Of a stretch of 64,000 nucleotides of DNA, positions 28,945 through 37,434 are shown one piece after another. The notes below the pieces were generated by a model. That model was not told the origin of the DNA and did not search any database. It worked only from the letters and a program-made list of their open reading frames with translations. The translations under genes were made by a program, and so were the position numbers. How positions within the stretch are numbered: the stretch's first letter is position 1; each line of letters starts with the position of its first letter. Source of the stretch: an uncultured Prevotella sp. (GTDB lineage: Bacteria > Bacteroidota > Bacteroidia > Bacteroidales > Bacteroidaceae); contig ONYZ01000006.1 of the NCBI GenBank assembly GCA_900322175.1, forward strand, positions 1 through 64,000, read 5' to 3'.

Positions 28945-28982
28945 AACTTCTCTTAATTCTAAAATCTAAATTCTTAAATTAG
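28945..28982. repeat. AATT-type spacer repeat between GT4 and GH57
   Basis: The entire spacer is AT-rich repeat. Positions 28950-28972 (23 bp) recur exactly, in opposite orientation, inside the rsmF coding sequence at 62794-62816. Confidence 0.75.
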
Positions 28983-30254
28983 TTACTGCTCCCAGCCGAG
29001 AGTGCGGAGGTAGAGGGTGCGAATCCAGGCGCCAACCTTCTCCCATGTTATCTGGTCAACCTCGCGCTTGCCTTCTTCCTTAAGATAGTTGAAGAGCGAC
29101 TCGTTGTGACAGATAGAGTAGATGGCATCAGCCAGGGCGTGGATGTCCCAATAGTCTACCTTGATACAGTTGTCGAGAATCTCGGCACAACCAGACTGCT
29201 TAGAGATGATACTTGGAGTACCACATTGCATAGCCTCCAGAGGCGAGATACCAAACGGCTCACTTACCGATGGCATTACATAAACGTCTGAAGCCTTAAG
29301 GCACTCATACACCTGCTTGCCACGCATAAATCCTGGGAAGTGGAATCTGTCGGCAATACCACGTTCGGCAGCCAAATGGATCATAGCGTCCATCATATCG
29401 CCCGAACCTGCCATACAGAAGCGCACGTTGCGTGTACGATGCAGCACCATCGTGGCGGCCTCAACAAAGTACTCTGGTCCCTTCTGCATGGTGATACGTC
29501 CCAGGAAGGTTACCACCTTCTCCTTGCCGCTGTGGTCAGGACGTGGAATGTCCTGATACTCCTGTGGCAGTGGGTAAACAGCATTGTGAACAGTGAAGCA
29601 CTTGCGTGGGTCCTGATGATACTGGTTGATAACCGTCTGTCGTGTCAATTCGGATACACACATGATACAGTCAGCCCAGTCCATACCGTTCTTCTCGATG
29701 CTATACACGGTAGGATTAACCTTACCACGAGAACGGTCAAAGTCTGTAGCGTGAACATGGATACAGAGAGGTTTGCCGCTAACCTGCTTGGCGTGTATTC
29801 CTGCTGGGAATGTCAGCCAGTCGTGAGCGTGAATGATGTCGAACTCTTCAGCGCGGGCCACCTGACCGGCGATGATCGAGTAGTTGTTGATCTCCTCGTG
29901 CAGATTGCCAGGATAACCACCAGCAAACTCCATTGCACCAAGGTCGTTCACGTTCATATAGTTAAAGTCGGCGTAGATATGCTCGCGAAGTTTGAAATAA
30001 TAATCGGGATCCATGATATTGCCCACACGCTGCTTTACGTAGTCGTAGCTCACGTCGCGATAGGCAATGGGCACAGCGTTCATGGCTACTATGCGACAGG
30101 CATGCTGACTCTCATCACCAAATGGGTGAGGCAGGCATAGCACAGTCTCAATATCGCCCTGAGCCTTCAGTCCCTCAGAGATTCCGTAGTTAGCGGTGGC
30201 AAGTCCACCGAATACGTGAGGAGGATACTCCCATCCAAACATTAATACCTTCAT
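28983..30254 (-). CDS. GT4-family glycosyltransferase (glycogen synthase-like)
   Basis: Retaining GT-B glycosyltransferase, 423 residues. The start MKVLMFGWEYPPHVFGGLA is the glycogen/starch synthase-like N-terminus (GG loop). The C-terminal half has VTFLGRITMQKGPEYFVEA and the E-x7-E motif EPFGISPLEA (about 335-344). It lies between a debranching enzyme and GH57, so glucan elongation is the likely job; the sugar donor is not known. The gap to the debranching enzyme is 12 bp. Confidence 0.87.
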   Translation of the reverse strand: MKVLMFGWEYPPHVFGGLATANYGISEGLKAQGDIETVLCLPHPFGDESQHACRIVAMNAVPIAYRDVSYDYVKQRVGNIMDPDYYFKLREHIYADFNYMNVNDLGAMEFAGGYPGNLHEEINNYSIIAGQVARAEEFDIIHAHDWLTFPAGIHAKQVSGKPLCIHVHATDFDRSRGKVNPTVYSIEKNGMDWADCIMCVSELTRQTVINQYHQDPRKCFTVHNAVYPLPQEYQDIPRPDHSGKEKVVTFLGRITMQKGPEYFVEAATMVLHRTRNVRFCMAGSGDMMDAMIHLAAERGIADRFHFPGFMRGKQVYECLKASDVYVMPSVSEPFGISPLEAMQCGTPSIISKQSGCAEILDNCIKVDYWDIHALADAIYSICHNESLFNYLKEEGKREVDQITWEKVGAWIRTLYLRTLGWEQ

Positions 30255-30266
30255 AGTCGCTCCTCC

Positions 30267-32216
30267 TTACTTTTGATATGAATACTTTTCCATCAACTTG
30301 AGCGTGCGTAGAATCTCAGCCACGTTCATAGCAAACGACATAGCACCACGACCGTGGAATGGCGGGTTACCGTCGAAGAGTTCAGAGATAGTACCGATGG
30401 CATGATAGTCCATCTCGTCCTCATAGCCCACCATCTGTCGCTCTACGAAACTCAGTCTACTGCGCTTGTAAAGCTTCAGGCAGGCCTCCATATAGAATCC
30501 ACCCAACCAAGGCCATGCTGTACCCTGATGGTAGGCATAATCGCGCTGTGTCTGCGGACCAACGTAGATGGGGTTGTAACCACCACTCTTTGGCGACAGC
30601 GAGCGCAGTCCCTTAGGTGTAAGAAGCTCGCGTGTACATATATCTACTACACTCTTCATCTGCTGCTGGTTCAGCGGCGAGTAGTCGAGTGATACAGCAA
30701 ATATCATGTTAGGGCGAACGCTCCAGTCGATCATCGTTCCGTCAACATAGTCCAACAGATAGCCGTACTCGTTTACGAATGTCTCTACAAACGATTCCTT
30801 AACCTTTGCAGCCAAGGCCTCGATATTAGCAGCCCACTCCATATCACCCTTCTCACTAGCCATCAGTGCACAGAACTTCAGGGCGTTGTACCACAGGGCG
30901 TTAAACTCTACGATGTAGCCCGAACGTGGTACTACCGGTTTGCCGTTGGCTGTAGAGTTCATCCAGGTCACAGCCTTGTCGCGACCGTTGCTGTACAGCA
31001 GTCCGTTGTCGTCGAGACGCAGGTTAGGATGCTTGCCGTCCATGATAAAGCGAACGATATCCTGCAGCAGTTTGCCGTACATCTCGTAGCACTTATCACG
31101 TCCTACTTCCTTGGCGTATTGCTGCATAGCCCAAACTGCCCACAGGGGCACATCGGGCTGTTCTATCTCATAAATCTTTCCGCTCAGAGGCTTCTCTTCC
31201 ATAAAGGCACGCAGATCGCGTTCGGCAGTCTTCATCACCTTTTCGAAATAGTCTATCTCGTCGATGGCAAGGGTCAGTCCTGGCAGAGCGATGAATGTAT
31301 CGCGTGCACGAACCTTGAACCAGGGATAACCGGCCAGCAGATAACGGTCGTGGTTCTTATCCTTACGGTGGAACTGGTGCGCAGCTGTTACCAGACAGTG
31401 GTAGAAGTTATCACGTGGCACGCGTTCCTCAACCTCCTCGTCGAAGAGTTTCTTCATGGCCGTAGCCTTGATGGGTGATGTAGAAGCCGAGAAGATAATG
31501 CTCTCCCCCTTCTTGATAGGCAGCTCGAAGTATCCTGGTACATAGAGGTCCTCGTTCGAAGCGTAACCACGCTCCTGCTCCTTAGGATACTCTATGCCGC
31601 GATACCAGTCGGGCTGGAATACAAACTGGTTTTTCTTCGAGAACTGCATGTACAGGTCGGGATAGCCGGCATACATACATGTCTTGATACCATTCTCAAC
31701 TTCTGTGTACTCTCTACTAGCAGTAGAATTCTCGTGGGTAAACTGGCGAACCGAACGGAATGCCAGGAACGGACGGAAACGTAATGTAGTAGCCGAGTGC
31801 GCATCGTCGAGAGTGTAACGAATCAGGATGCGATCCTCATAGTGCTGGAAGATAACTTCCTTCTTTAAGATTACGCCACCCACACGATAGGTAGTAGTAG
31901 GCACTTTGGTGGCGTCAAACTCACGGATGTACTTGTGTCCGTTTGGACTGAAATTGTTGCCCTGATACTTGTGCAGTCCGAGGTTGAACTCGGCTCCATG
32001 CTGGATCACCGTACAGTCGAGCGACGACAAGAGTACATGGTTCTCATCATCTAGCTCAGGTACGGGAACTACCAGCAGTCCGTGGTACTTACGCGTATTA
32101 CAGTCTACAAGTGTAGAGCTGCTATAGGCGCCCGAACGGTTTGTTCGGAGGAACTCACGGCGGAGACTCTCCTGCAGGTTAGTCATCACGGCTTTTTCTA
32201 ATCGTAGATAGCTCAT
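30267..32216 (-). CDS. Glycogen debranching enzyme (amylo-alpha-1,6-glucosidase type)
   Basis: Bacterial/archaeal-type GDE of 649 residues. An N-terminal GDE_N domain (about 1-230) includes LRREFLRTNRSGAYSSST and NTRKYHGLLV. A C-terminal (alpha/alpha)6 GDE_C domain has the conserved YPWFKVRARDTFIALPG and GTAWPWLGGFYMEA. It hydrolyses alpha-1,6 branches in glycogen. It is first gene of the three-gene glucan operon and preceded by a clear promoter. The start at 32216 leaves a leader of about 45 nt. Confidence 0.92.
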   Translation of the reverse strand: MSYLRLEKAVMTNLQESLRREFLRTNRSGAYSSSTLVDCNTRKYHGLLVVPVPELDDENHVLLSSLDCTVIQHGAEFNLGLHKYQGNNFSPNGHKYIREFDATKVPTTTYRVGGVILKKEVIFQHYEDRILIRYTLDDAHSATTLRFRPFLAFRSVRQFTHENSTASREYTEVENGIKTCMYAGYPDLYMQFSKKNQFVFQPDWYRGIEYPKEQERGYASNEDLYVPGYFELPIKKGESIIFSASTSPIKATAMKKLFDEEVEERVPRDNFYHCLVTAAHQFHRKDKNHDRYLLAGYPWFKVRARDTFIALPGLTLAIDEIDYFEKVMKTAERDLRAFMEEKPLSGKIYEIEQPDVPLWAVWAMQQYAKEVGRDKCYEMYGKLLQDIVRFIMDGKHPNLRLDDNGLLYSNGRDKAVTWMNSTANGKPVVPRSGYIVEFNALWYNALKFCALMASEKGDMEWAANIEALAAKVKESFVETFVNEYGYLLDYVDGTMIDWSVRPNMIFAVSLDYSPLNQQQMKSVVDICTRELLTPKGLRSLSPKSGGYNPIYVGPQTQRDYAYHQGTAWPWLGGFYMEACLKLYKRSRLSFVERQMVGYEDEMDYHAIGTISELFDGNPPFHGRGAMSFAMNVAEILRTLKLMEKYSYQK

Positions 32217-32265
32217 AGTTCCTGTCTAAAGGTATTTATTATTAGTGAATATCAATTTGATTTTC

Positions 32266-32295
32266 CAAAGGTAGCAATTTTCTCGCAATATGCAA
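32266..32295 (-). promoter_or_regulatory. Promoter of the glucan operon
   Basis: Minus strand: TTG (complement of 32293-32295), 19 nt, TACCTTTG (complement of 32266-32273). Good fit to the Bacteroidota consensus. Confidence 0.75.
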
Positions 32296-32335
32296 CTATT
32301 TACGCAGATTATTTAACAATTATTGATAATTAAAT

Positions 32336-32363
32336 GAAAAAGGCGGGCAAATTTGCCCGCCTT
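32336..32363 (-). terminator. Intrinsic terminator after the lipid-kinase-like gene
   Basis: AAGGCGGGCAAATTTGCCCGCCTT (32340-32363) is a perfect palindrome of 24 bp. On the minus strand it is followed by a run of T. It lies 8 bp after the stop of the gene at 32372 and separates it from the divergent promoter of the glucan operon. Confidence 0.85.
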
Positions 32364-32371
32364 AACTCCTA

Positions 32372-33307
32372 TCATGGTATCAAAAAATTAATAACTTCTT
32401 GTTCCACATTTATGCGATAACTACCCACTGGAGTCTTCATCATGCGCCCGTCTATTCCCACGATAGCTTTCTTGGCATACTCCACTTCAACCTCTCTGGT
32501 GCGGTATGGATGCACACTGCGATGGTTCAGGAATCGTCCAGCCACCAGCAGCCATAGTCCCTCTATCAGTTGCACCACCTCTGGGTGATACACCACACTC
32601 ACATCCAGCATACCGTTGTATGGTACTGCGTTCGGGGTCTGCCCATAGCCTGGACCGGAACCTATACATACTGTCATCACCTTGCGGTCGATCACGTCGC
32701 TGTTTATCTTCAGTTTCATCTTGTACTCCATACGGTGAAACAGCATCACAAACACCGATACAATAAATGATAATGTGTGCGAACCTAGCAGACTGCGTGT
32801 CTGTCGGCGCAGGTTCATTATGTCGGCAGTCAGTCCGATGTTGATGCAGTTCAGAAAGTAGCGATGGCACTTGGTGCCCTGCTTGTTGGTATAGCGTATG
32901 CAGCCCAGGTCAACCTTGCGTATTCTGCGCTTTACAAGCCAGTCGACGGTCTGTTCGACGTCATCTACTGAAATGTCCCAGAACTTGGCAAAGTCGTTCA
33001 CCACACCGTTGGGTATTACTCCCAGTGCTATCTCGTCGCGTACAGATTTCTCTTCCATCATCAGACAGTTTACTGCGTCGTTCAGAGCCGAGTCGCCACC
33101 CACTATCACAATGGTCTTGTAGCCATTCTGTATCATCATCTTTACCAGTCGTTCCACACTTTCGGCCGTCTCGCTCTGTATAAAGTCGTATTGCACGTGG
33201 TGCTCGTCGAGTGCCTTCTGTATCTTCTCCCAACGCTTGCGTGGGTTGAACAAGAAACCTGTCTTCGGGCAATATAGTATGCCCCATCTTGTACTTTCTA
33301 CTGCCAT
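32372..33307 (-). CDS. Diacylglycerol/lipid kinase family protein, atypical motif
   Basis: Member of the DAGK catalytic-domain family (YegS/DgkB-like), 311 residues. The first domain has YKTIVIVGGDSALNDAVNCL (about 80-99), and the beta-sandwich domain follows (VMTVCIGSGPGYGQTPNA; LDVSVVYHPE). The usual active-site motif GGDGTxNE is changed to GGDSALND, so kinase activity is uncertain, although the fold looks complete. It is probably co-transcribed after miaA; the spacer contains a TTAAACATT-type repeat. Confidence 0.82.
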   Translation of the reverse strand: MAVESTRWGILYCPKTGFLFNPRKRWEKIQKALDEHHVQYDFIQSETAESVERLVKMMIQNGYKTIVIVGGDSALNDAVNCLMMEEKSVRDEIALGVIPNGVVNDFAKFWDISVDDVEQTVDWLVKRRIRKVDLGCIRYTNKQGTKCHRYFLNCINIGLTADIMNLRRQTRSLLGSHTLSFIVSVFVMLFHRMEYKMKLKINSDVIDRKVMTVCIGSGPGYGQTPNAVPYNGMLDVSVVYHPEVVQLIEGLWLLVAGRFLNHRSVHPYRTREVEVEYAKKAIVGIDGRMMKTPVGSYRINVEQEVINFLIP

Positions 33308-33316
33308 CGATATATA

Positions 33317-33349
33317 TTAAACATTAAAGATTAAACATTGAACATTAAT
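33317..33349. repeat. TTAAACATT-type spacer repeat overlapping the miaA stop
   Basis: Four variants of TTAAACAT (with AAAGAT and GAACAT) fill the miaA-kinase spacer and include the miaA stop codon. The same units occur inside the miaA coding sequence at 34089-34122. Confidence 0.7.
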
Positions 33350-34280
33350 CATATAACTCTATGATTTTGGCTACTTTCTCATCCATCGGGAGGGTGGCGT
33401 CTATCCAGTGGATAGTGAATCCTCTTCGCTCCATTCCTCTGAACCATGTCATCTGGCGCTTGGCAAACTGATGGATTGCTATCTCCAAGCGCATAAACAT
33501 CTCATCGTATGTGAGTTGGCCCGTTATGTATTCAGTCAAGAATTTATACTCCAATCCGTAATAAATCAGGTCTTCGGGTGCAATTCCTTCGTCGAGAAGT
33601 TTCCGTACTTCGTCTACCATACCTTCGTCAAGTCGCGATTTCAGTCTTCGGGTAATCTTTTCTCGACGCAAGTCTCGGTCGATGTCGATGCCGATGATGA
33701 GCGAATCTACTGGTGGCAGTTCGCGACGCGGTACTGGGTTTTCCAGATTATACGTCTCTATCTCTATGGCGCGGATGGCTCGTTGGCACGAGTCCACATC
33801 TGTGGTGTTGTGCATATTCGACCCTGTGCGCGATTTCAGTTCGGCCAGCATAGTGGTCAACTCCGCTAGCGACTTACCCTCAAGACTATCTCTTAGCTCC
33901 TGATTTTGGGGTACAGGCGATAGCTTGTAGCCCTTCAGCACAGCCTCGATATACAGTCCTGTACCACCACATAGTATGGGCACTGCTCCCCTACTCTGTA
34001 TGTCCTGATATGCATCAAAGAAGTCCTGCTGATATTGGAACAGGTTGTACTTCGTGCCAGGTTCGCAGATGTCGATGAGATGATAAGGAATGTTTAATGT
34101 TTCTTGTTTAATGTTTAATGTATAGTCGGCGAGGTCCTTACCCGTACCTATATCCATGCGACGATATACTTGACGCGAGTCGGCCGAGATTATTTCTCCA
34201 CCTATCTTTGCAGCCAAGTGGGCAGCTACGGGCGTTTTGCCCGAAGCTGTTGGCCCTAATATCGTTATCATCTTATTCAT
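33345..34280 (-). CDS. miaA: tRNA dimethylallyltransferase
   Basis: MiaA adds a dimethylallyl group to A37 of tRNAs reading UNN codons. It is 311 residues. It has P-loop GPTASGKTPVAAHL (about 9-22), the family motif DSRQVYRRMDIGTGKDLADY (about 35-54) and FAKRQMTWFRG near the end. Between LADY and IPYHLIDI the segment TLNIKQETLN is encoded by a copy of the TTAAACATT repeat and is several residues longer than usual; the frame is kept. The stop codon itself lies in another copy of this repeat. Confidence 0.95.
   Translation of the reverse strand: MNKMITILGPTASGKTPVAAHLAAKIGGEIISADSRQVYRRMDIGTGKDLADYTLNIKQETLNIPYHLIDICEPGTKYNLFQYQQDFFDAYQDIQSRGAVPILCGGTGLYIEAVLKGYKLSPVPQNQELRDSLEGKSLAELTTMLAELKSRTGSNMHNTTDVDSCQRAIRAIEIETYNLENPVPRRELPPVDSLIIGIDIDRDLRREKITRRLKSRLDEGMVDEVRKLLDEGIAPEDLIYYGLEYKFLTEYITGQLTYDEMFMRLEIAIHQFAKRQMTWFRGMERRGFTIHWIDATLPMDEKVAKIIELYD
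34089..34122. repeat. TTAAACATT-type repeat in frame within miaA
   Basis: ATGTTTAATGT-type units (three copies on the plus strand) inside miaA. They match the spacer repeat at 33317-33349 and encode the extra loop TLNIKQETLN. Confidence 0.65.
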
Positions 34281-34304
34281 CTGCTACACCTATTTATATA
34301 TATG

Positions 34305-35792
34305 CTATTTACTGATTTCATGCCACCAGATAGCAGTATCCTGCACCTTTGGCATAGCGTCGATCATATTCTGAGCCTCCTCGTTGCTGATGGTCTTGCC
34401 GTTGAGTGTGCACTCGTCTAGCTCGCCGTAAATACTCAGCGTAGTGAGTGTGCCAGATACCTTACTCTTCTGAATCTTGTAGAAGGTGGCGTAGATAGAC
34501 GGACCACCTGCCGCCCCACCGATAACCACGTAGCCAGGCCTATCGCCACCACTGTAGTCCATACGGAACTCAGCACTCCACTCGGCATTCTCGCAACCTA
34601 TCACCTGCCACTTGCCGCTACCCTTACAGAACAGCGCACCATGCTTATCGTCGGCAGCACGCATCCATAGCTCCTGAGTGTCGTCGTTGTCTATATCTAT
34701 CCAGCGATACTTGCAGAGTTTATGGCCCTTGTTATCTTTGTTGGCAGCTACGAACAACTTCTGCAACTCGGCCACATCCTTCTTCCACAGGGGTTCTTCC
34801 TCGTCTATCATTGCGTGATATACCTCATAGCGCTCGCACGTCATCTTACCGTCGCGAATGTAGTACATTCCTGTGGTAAAACTCTCGGGAGCTCCCTTCA
34901 CATAGGCTATCTCAATGGCATCATCGGGAGCCTCAAACAGGGTCACCTCGCTGCCGTAGTATTCGCCATCGTCGTCGGCATGCCAGGTGCACATACCGTC
35001 GTACATGTTACCCTCTACAGGGAACGAATACACCTTATCGCCTGACGTCACTACCTCAAGCGCCAGACACTTGTCCACCTTCTCGCTACCCTCTTTCACA
35101 GTCTTGTACTTACCCTTAAACTGCAGGATACCATAGCTGTACTTGTTGCCCTGCGATACCAGTTGCGACTTTTCAGTCTTCATCTTGTACTCGCCTTCCA
35201 GTTGCTTCACCACATTGGCTGGCAGCGGCTTTATATTGGGCAGACGTCGCATGTCTATCAGTTTGCGCGATGCCAGATACTCATCCGTTACGGCCACATA
35301 GAATCCAGTCATCTCGCGGGCATTAAACTTCTTGTCGGTAAACTCATACTTCAGTCCGGCAGCAGGAATACCTTCTCTGCCGTGAATCTCGCCATACGAT
35401 GCATCATCGCCATCGGGATTCTTCAGCAGTTCGCCTGTACACATTATACCCAGACATTTATTGTCCTCGTTAATCAGTTTGGTATATATGGCGCGATTGC
35501 GACGGAAACCATCCTGAAGACTCCAGTCGGCCATCATGTCGTCGAAGTATTCGGCATTATCCTCGTTCTTCTTGGGCTGTTCGATGTTAGCCCAGTAGTG
35601 CATCAGCATGTTCTTGCCCCCCATCATCCAGATAAACATGGGTTTGGGCGTGGTGTCAGTTTCCTCTACCATCAGAGAGTCGGTAGCCACAGAGTCGCTG
35701 TCGTTCACATCGCCGGGAGCAGTCTTGCCCTTATTGGTGCAGGCCATCATCACTGCAGCCATACATATTGCTAATATTGATAATTTCTTCAT
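34305..35792 (-). CDS. Hypothetical lipoprotein
   Basis: An unrecognised 495-residue lipoprotein. Its signal peptide ends VMMAC (lipobox Cys near residue 18), followed by an Asp/Ser-rich linker. The rest is a mix of beta-rich and aromatic segments (for example YRWIDIDNDDTQELWMRA, GDRPGYVVIGGAAGGPS). DIDNDDTQELWM resembles the Asp-rich repeat of integrin-like or dockerin-like calcium loops, but only once. It is last in a minus-strand set with the YARHG/beta-helix gene (4-bp gap) and TMEM43. The function is unknown. Confidence 0.75.
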   Translation of the reverse strand: MKKLSILAICMAAVMMACTNKGKTAPGDVNDSDSVATDSLMVEETDTTPKPMFIWMMGGKNMLMHYWANIEQPKKNEDNAEYFDDMMADWSLQDGFRRNRAIYTKLINEDNKCLGIMCTGELLKNPDGDDASYGEIHGREGIPAAGLKYEFTDKKFNAREMTGFYVAVTDEYLASRKLIDMRRLPNIKPLPANVVKQLEGEYKMKTEKSQLVSQGNKYSYGILQFKGKYKTVKEGSEKVDKCLALEVVTSGDKVYSFPVEGNMYDGMCTWHADDDGEYYGSEVTLFEAPDDAIEIAYVKGAPESFTTGMYYIRDGKMTCERYEVYHAMIDEEEPLWKKDVAELQKLFVAANKDNKGHKLCKYRWIDIDNDDTQELWMRAADDKHGALFCKGSGKWQVIGCENAEWSAEFRMDYSGGDRPGYVVIGGAAGGPSIYATFYKIQKSKVSGTLTTLSIYGELDECTLNGKTISNEEAQNMIDAMPKVQDTAIWWHEISK

Positions 35793-35796
35793 AACT

Positions 35797-37434
35797 CTAC
35801 TTCGTTTGATCAGGTCCTATATTACGTGCCTCGATACTATTGTCCAAAGGATTGTCCACAAACTTGGTCTTAGCACCTGTCTGCTTGCAGTTATCCAACT
35901 TGCCCAAATGCTCCTTGGGATGATATACCTTACATCCATTCAGCACAAACAGAGTGTCGAAGTTAAACAGATCGGCATCACCCCAGTTAGCAAAGAATCT
36001 GCAATCCTCAAACTTCACTCCGTTGCATCCCCAACCCTCTATCAGCGTATATTCGCGATTGCTGAAAAAGTCGCAATGCTCAAATGCCGTTAGTGTGCAC
36101 TTGTTCATCTGCATTATGCCGTAGGTGCAGTCGTGTATGTTACTGTTAATCAGTTTAAAGTCGTAAGTCTCCCATAGATCCAGTCCGTAAGTACCGCAAC
36201 CATACAGGTCGCAGTCCTTGATGGAAAGGTGGCTTGCTGTGTTTGCACCTATCACACCTCCCGAACAGAATCCACCCTCGGTGTGTCCCATCGTCAGGTT
36301 ATGTATCTCGCAGTTGGTACAGTTCACAAATTTGAAGACGAATGCGTAGCGAGGGTCTACCTCCACACTCGAATGTCCAGCACCTTTTATTATCAGATTC
36401 TGGAAGTTCACCAGTGTCAACTGCTGTCCGTCGGTCTCGCTTTCGCTCACTATCAGCGGCTTGGTTCCCACTATATCCTCAGGACTCACACACCATCTGC
36501 GGTCTCTGTAGCCCTGAAACATTTTCTTATCCTCAAGCACTCTCGAAAGGTTCAGATGTACATTCTCGCCAATAATTACTGTGCGATTGTTGCCCAGCAT
36601 GGCCAGAAATTCTTCCTCGTTGTGCACGGTATACACACCACCGTCCAGTTCGTCTGGTCCGCGTCCGTCGTCGGCCAGTCCACCTGGGAAGTCACTCTCC
36701 TTAGCATCAACCAACTCGCGAAGGCCCTTGGTGTACTGCTGACTGGTATAGTCCACATAGCCACGATCCTCATCCGACAATTGTTCCTCACTGCGTATCA
36801 GTTGCAGATTGGTCTCTTCGATGATGCTCAGACGTATCTTCGAGTTGCTCTCTACAGGGCGATACCACGCCTTCTTGCTGAAGTAGTCCTGCAGGTCCTT
36901 AGCCTGAAACTTCCATCCGTGTCGCGCCAATATCTCATTACGCATCAGTCGCAGTTCGTCCTTCGAGAAGTTCTTCAGATATGTAGTATTCATCAGCCAA
37001 TTGGCCAGCATATCGCTCACAGGCTCTTGTTCGGCTTTGACCTCCTGTTCTACGCACTGCTGCACGTTGTCGGGTGTCAGCACCAGTATATGGCTGGCGT
37101 CGTTGTTCTTCTTGCGGATGGCCAGAAATGTCATGCCCTCCTTGTTCACCAGCTGCACCCTGTCGCCCATTATACCACGCACTGGCATATAGTCGTCGGG
37201 ATCCTCCTTAGTAAGGTAATACATGCCAGCGGCATCACCCTTGGAGAGTGCGAACTTATAACGGTCATCCTGTGCATTCACGCCACGCATCACTACGTCG
37301 CCATCCTTATCCACCGAGGCAGTATACAGCACTGAGCCGTCCCACCACTTGGTTTCGTGCTTCACAACCTGTGCCCAAGCGCCACTCAAGGCGCACAGGC
37401 ACATCATTGTAAATAATACTATAGTCTTCTTCAT
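35797..37434 (-). CDS. YARHG-domain protein with right-handed beta-helix
   Basis: An exported protein of 545 residues. The signal peptide is at 1-21 (ALSGAWAQ). A YARHG domain follows (about 155-215, with LRLMRNEILARHGWKF and YFSKKAWYRP); this small domain occurs in many secreted bacterial proteins and its role is unknown. The C-terminal half (about 280-520) is rich in short repeats of the pectate-lyase-like beta-helix kind (NLIIKGAGHSSVEVDPRYAF; HLSIKDCDLYGCGTYGLDL). It may be a polysaccharide-binding or lyase-like protein. It overlaps TMEM43 by 4 bp. Confidence 0.8.
   Translation of the reverse strand: MKKTIVLFTMMCLCALSGAWAQVVKHETKWWDGSVLYTASVDKDGDVVMRGVNAQDDRYKFALSKGDAAGMYYLTKEDPDDYMPVRGIMGDRVQLVNKEGMTFLAIRKKNNDASHILVLTPDNVQQCVEQEVKAEQEPVSDMLANWLMNTTYLKNFSKDELRLMRNEILARHGWKFQAKDLQDYFSKKAWYRPVESNSKIRLSIIEETNLQLIRSEEQLSDEDRGYVDYTSQQYTKGLRELVDAKESDFPGGLADDGRGPDELDGGVYTVHNEEEFLAMLGNNRTVIIGENVHLNLSRVLEDKKMFQGYRDRRWCVSPEDIVGTKPLIVSESETDGQQLTLVNFQNLIIKGAGHSSVEVDPRYAFVFKFVNCTNCEIHNLTMGHTEGGFCSGGVIGANTASHLSIKDCDLYGCGTYGLDLWETYDFKLINSNIHDCTYGIMQMNKCTLTAFEHCDFFSNREYTLIEGWGCNGVKFEDCRFFANWGDADLFNFDTLFVLNGCKVYHPKEHLGKLDNCKQTGAKTKFVDNPLDNSIEARNIGPDQTK

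Noticed and set aside
36229..37335. Plus-strand open frame opposite the YARHG/beta-helix gene (about 368 codons)
   Set aside because: Shadow frame; the opposite strand carries signal peptide, YARHG domain and beta-helix.
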